Of a DNA stretch of 8,511 bases, positions 5,695-8,511 are shown piece after piece (position 1 is the first letter of the stretch; every line of letters begins with the position of its first letter). Made by a program: the position numbers and the translations under genes. A model generated the notes under the pieces. It did no database searches and was not told the DNA's origin. It was given only the letters and a program-made list of their open reading frames with translations. Location of the stretch: NCBI GenBank assembly GCA_020439485.1, contig JAGQSP010000149.1:1-8511 (forward strand), written 5' to 3'. Source of the DNA: Acidimicrobiales bacterium. Lineage in GTDB: Bacteria > Actinomycetota > Acidimicrobiia > Acidimicrobiales > Poriferisodalaceae.

Positions 5695-8511
5695 TCACAA
5701 CGACCGCATCACCTCGATGCGGTTGGTGATGTCTATGAGGCGCCGGGCCAAGTCGTCGACTTGGTCTACGCGCAACCGCGAGACAGCGTCATAGCGCCGT
5801 GCCAAGGTCCAGGCATCGGAACCGTTGCGGGCATAGTCGATCGTCTGATCGATCAGATCGCCGTTGCTGTAGAAGTTCAGATCGTTCTGCACGACCGCTT
5901 TGGCGTCGTCGAACTCGGCGCTGTCGAGGCCCGCGTCCGCAATCGTCGCGAGTTCGCTGAGGACCCGCTCGTGAATCTGGTCGAGCCGTTCGGGGTCTCC
6001 GTCAACCGAGAACAGCAGCTCGATCGTCGACGTCTCGGGGTCGGCCTCTATGTAGACCGACCCACCCGAATACGACGCTGCCAGTTCCTCTCGCACGGCT
6101 TCGAAGAACCGGGCGTTGAGGGCCGACTCGAGCACCAGCGCCGCGGCGCGGTCGGCGTCGGACACCCGACCCCCGACAGACATCAAGATGTCGAAACCTG
6201 CCCCTGCGCCCTCGTCGCCTGCCGAGACCTCTCGGGTGATGATGCCGGGTGGCATCGGCACGCTTCGGTCGATCGATTCGTCGCCGGGCCGGGTGGGCAA
6301 CGAGCCCAGGTATGCGTCGGCTAGTTCGACCATGTCGGCGGTGTCGAAGTCGCCGACGATCACTGCGATCATGTCGTCTACCCCGACCAGCCGGCTGGTG
6401 TACAGATCCAGAGCATCGTCGGCGGTCAGGGTCTCCAGACGATCGACGTCGGGGTACACACGTCCCCATTCGCTGCCGTCGAAGCGCGCGTCCAACAATT
6501 CCGCGTAGGCCGCGGCCTGGGGCTCGGCCTCGAAGCTTCGGGCCCACGACCTGCCGCTCTCCTGCGCCGCACGCCACGCCGAGGTCTCGACGCTGGGCTC
6601 GGTGGCCAGCAGGTGCACGAGCTGGAAGGCAAATTCGGCGTCGTCCACCGCACCGCCGGCCGAGAACCCCTCGTCGACATCGCCGATGTAGGGGCCGGCC
6701 CCTACCGACGCGTCGGCCAGAATCGTGGCGACATCGACCGAGTCGAACCCGCCCACACCGCTGTCGCCAACGGCATCTGCGACCAACTCGGCGATGGGCC
6801 CGTCGCCTGGCTCCAGCAGGGACGCCCCGCCAGACGAGATCGTGTACAGCACAAACGATCCTTCTGCGATGGGCGACTCGACGAAGTACGCGACCAGCCC
6901 GTTGGCATAGGTCAGCTCTGTGGCGTCTATGGCCTGAATGGTTCGTGAGGCGACGGCTTCGATGGCCTCGGGTCGGTCCATCAGCGGGTCACCGGGCGAC
7001 ACCGTCGACCCGGTCGAGACGGTGCCCTCGAACGCGGCCTGCTCGGCCTCGACTATCACCTCCGCCAGCCGCTCGGCTGTGGGGAAGTCGTCGTCGGGTG
7101 ATCCGATTGGTACCAAGATCGGCGCCGATCGGCTCATCAGATAGCGCAGGTGCTGGTTGACGTCGTCTGCGCTGATCGACGACAGCACGGCGCTCTGGCG
7201 CTGGTGTGTTTCGGCCGGGTCGCCGAACGCGCTGCCGGTCAGGTGGTGATCGACCAAAGCCGAGGCGATCGAGGAGTCCTGGCGCGAGCCGAGTCCTTGA
7301 AACTCTTGGTCGATCCGAGCCTGCAAGCCGGCCACGGCTCTGGCTACTTCTGCTTCGCCGAACCCTTGGTTGGTGGCCCGACCGATTGCGGTCAGAACTT
7401 CGAGGCTGCCCTTGGCGACGTCGTCGGCGACGAAGTTGAAGCCGACGAAACGCCTGAAGCGTGAGACCGAGAACAAGCCACCGCCGGGGCGGACTATGTC
7501 GATCTCGCCTCTTGCTGCTCCGTCGCTGAGCATGGTGACCAGCAGGTCCGACACCAACGAGTCCAGCAGCGACAGCCTTTCTCCGCCGATGGTGGACGTG
7601 TCCCAGACGGGTATCGAGTAGTCGAGCGAGATGTTCGGCTCGGGTCCCTGGGGGTGGGTGGCAACCGCCGTGAACGGCTCGTCGAGATCGTCGACCTCGT
7701 AGTCGAAGCGGGGTGACTGCGAAGCCGGGGCGTCGAGCGGGCCGAACGAGCTCTCGATCAGTTCGACGATGTCGTCGACGTCGAGGTCACCGACCGCGAC
7801 CACCGCCATGTTGTCGAGCCGGTACCAGGTGCCGTAGAAGTCTCGCAGTTCGTCGGCGGTGGTCGTCTCGACCTCCTCGACCGACCCGGAAGGATCGTGT
7901 CCCTCATAGGAGCTGTCCGCGTAATAGGCCTCCAGCAGCACCGACTGGATGCGGCCCGAGGGGCTTTCGTCGCGCAGGCGCAACTCTTCGCGCACCACAC
8001 CACGCTCTTCGATGACGTCTTGTTCGTCGATGGTCGCAGCCGTGGCCCAGTCGACCAGGATGTCGAAGGCGGTTTCGACGGCGCCCTCGGTGCGGGTTGG
8101 CACCGACAGGATGTAAACCGTCTCGTCCATGCTGGTGTAGGCGTTGAGGTCTGGGCCGATCTCCATCCCGAAGCTGCGCAAAGCGCGGTCGAGTTCTAGC
8201 CCCGGGAATCGCTGCGTGCCGTTGAACAGCATGTGCTCGAGGAAGTGGGCCGAGCCGGCATCGGGGTCTGGCTGCTTGGCCGACCCGGCGTTCACCACAA
8301 GCCGCAGCTCCAGCTTGGCTCCTGGCGAGTCGTTCGACATCGCGTAGTACCTCAGGCCGTTGTCGAGAACGCCTGCAACTACCTCGGTGTCGAGGGCGAT
8401 CGGCGTCGGGTCTGGGTCGGGGGTGACGACTTGGCTGACCCTGTCGATGACGGCGGCCGTCGTCGACGTCGTTTCACCAACGCCGGGTTCGGTGCTCGAC
8501 ACCGTGCTCGA
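5695..8511 (-). CDS. M16 family zinc metalloprotease, insulinase/PqqL-like (5' end beyond window)
   Basis: Zinc endopeptidase of family M16, in the single-chain two-half form of about 930 residues seen in PqqL-like proteins; 938 residues are visible. Residues are counted from the in-frame GTG at 8500-8502. The N-terminal half (about 45-510) carries the inverted zinc motif H86-FL-E89-H90, with E89 the catalytic base, and the downstream glutamate ligand in VVREELR (E173, or E172). The C-terminal half (about 525-935) lacks the zinc motif, as normal, but has the substrate-binding R804/Y811 pair in REELAASY. The frame stays open to the window edge, and the residues there (SSTVSSTEPGVGE) look like the Ser/Thr-rich linker after a lipoprotein or signal-peptide cleavage site. 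The true start is therefore probably upstream and the protein exported; this is inferred. It has only four lysines, no cysteine and many Asp/Glu. It is followed by the AT-rich gap and the small gene on the same strand. Confidence 0.93.
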   Translation of the reverse strand, partial: SSTVSSTEPGVGETTSTTAAVIDRVSQVVTPDPDPTPIALDTEVVAGVLDNGLRYYAMSNDSPGAKLELRLVVNAGSAKQPDPDAGSAHFLEHMLFNGTQRFPGLELDRALRSFGMEIGPDLNAYTSMDETVYILSVPTRTEGAVETAFDILVDWATAATIDEQDVIEERGVVREELRLRDESPSGRIQSVLLEAYYADSSYEGHDPSGSVEEVETTTADELRDFYGTWYRLDNMAVVAVGDLDVDDIVELIESSFGPLDAPASQSPRFDYEVDDLDEPFTAVATHPQGPEPNISLDYSIPVWDTSTIGGERLSLLDSLVSDLLVTMLSDGAARGEIDIVRPGGGLFSVSRFRRFVGFNFVADDVAKGSLEVLTAIGRATNQGFGEAEVARAVAGLQARIDQEFQGLGSRQDSSIASALVDHHLTGSAFGDPAETHQRQSAVLSSISADDVNQHLRYLMSRSAPILVPIGSPDDDFPTAERLAEVIVEAEQAAFEGTVSTGSTVSPGDPLMDRPEAIEAVASRTIQAIDATELTYANGLVAYFVESPIAEGSFVLYTISSGGASLLEPGDGPIAELVADAVGDSGVGGFDSVDVATILADASVGAGPYIGDVDEGFSAGGAVDDAEFAFQLVHLLATEPSVETSAWRAAQESGRSWARSFEAEPQAAAYAELLDARFDGSEWGRVYPDVDRLETLTADDALDLYTSRLVGVDDMIAVIVGDFDTADMVELADAYLGSLPTRPGDESIDRSVPMPPGIITREVSAGDEGAGAGFDILMSVGGRVSDADRAAALVLESALNARFFEAVREELAASYSGGSVYIEADPETSTIELLFSVDGDPERLDQIHERVLSELATIADAGLDSAEFDDAKAVVQNDLNFYSNGDLIDQTIDYARNGSDAWTLARRYDAVSRLRVDQVDDLARRLIDITNRIEVMRSL

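Noticed and set aside
5679..5698. GTGAG/CTCAC inverted repeat across the protease stop codon
   Set aside because: A 5-bp stem with a 10-base loop and no T-tract on the minus strand; not convincing as a terminator.
5844..5857. Perfect 14-bp palindrome TCTGATCGATCAGA
   Set aside because: It lies inside the protease coding sequence and encodes ordinary residues (DLIDQTID region); GATC/CGATCG-rich words recur by chance here.

Overview
The window is a gene-dense stretch of a high-GC bacterial chromosome. Its base composition, the GTG/TTG starts, the arginine-rich and lysine-poor proteins and the apparent leaderless start all fit an actinobacterium, and a marine or freshwater Acidimicrobiia-type organism is plausible. 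That placement is inferred from composition and protein style only. I see no tRNA or rRNA gene, no CRISPR array, no insertion sequence and no transfer scar.

Layout from left to right. (1) Positions 1-1091, minus strand: most of a group II PLP-dependent amino-acid decarboxylase, cut at its C-terminus by the window edge. (2) Positions 1092-1219: a short divergent promoter region. (3) Positions 1220-2923, plus strand: proS, bacterial-type prolyl-tRNA synthetase with its editing insertion. (4) Positions 2987-4279, plus strand: a 12-helix MFS transporter 63 bp behind proS and probably co-transcribed with it. (5) Positions 4186-5040 and 5037-5528, minus strand: a PAP2-type membrane phosphatase and a small membrane-anchored protein of unknown function, joined by a 4-bp ATGA overlap. 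The phosphatase converges on the MFS gene and overlaps its last 94 bp. (6) Positions 5529-5694: a relatively AT-rich gap with repeated TTCGTNAC-like words, probably the control region of the two-gene unit. (7) Positions 5695-8511, minus strand: a large M16 (insulinase/PqqL-like) zinc metalloprotease whose N-terminus lies beyond the right edge. It is probably an exported lipoprotein.

Functionally this is mostly housekeeping and envelope content: translation (proS), small-molecule export (MFS), lipid-phosphate or phosphoester hydrolysis at the membrane (PAP2 and its partner), an extracytoplasmic peptidase, and amino-acid decarboxylation. I did not find a convincing undescribed multi-gene system. 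The points most worth a second look are the unknown-protein/PAP2 pair with its repeat-bearing upstream region, the atypical PAP2 active-site signature, and the deep convergent overlap with the transporter. No gene-free stretch exceeds 170 bp.
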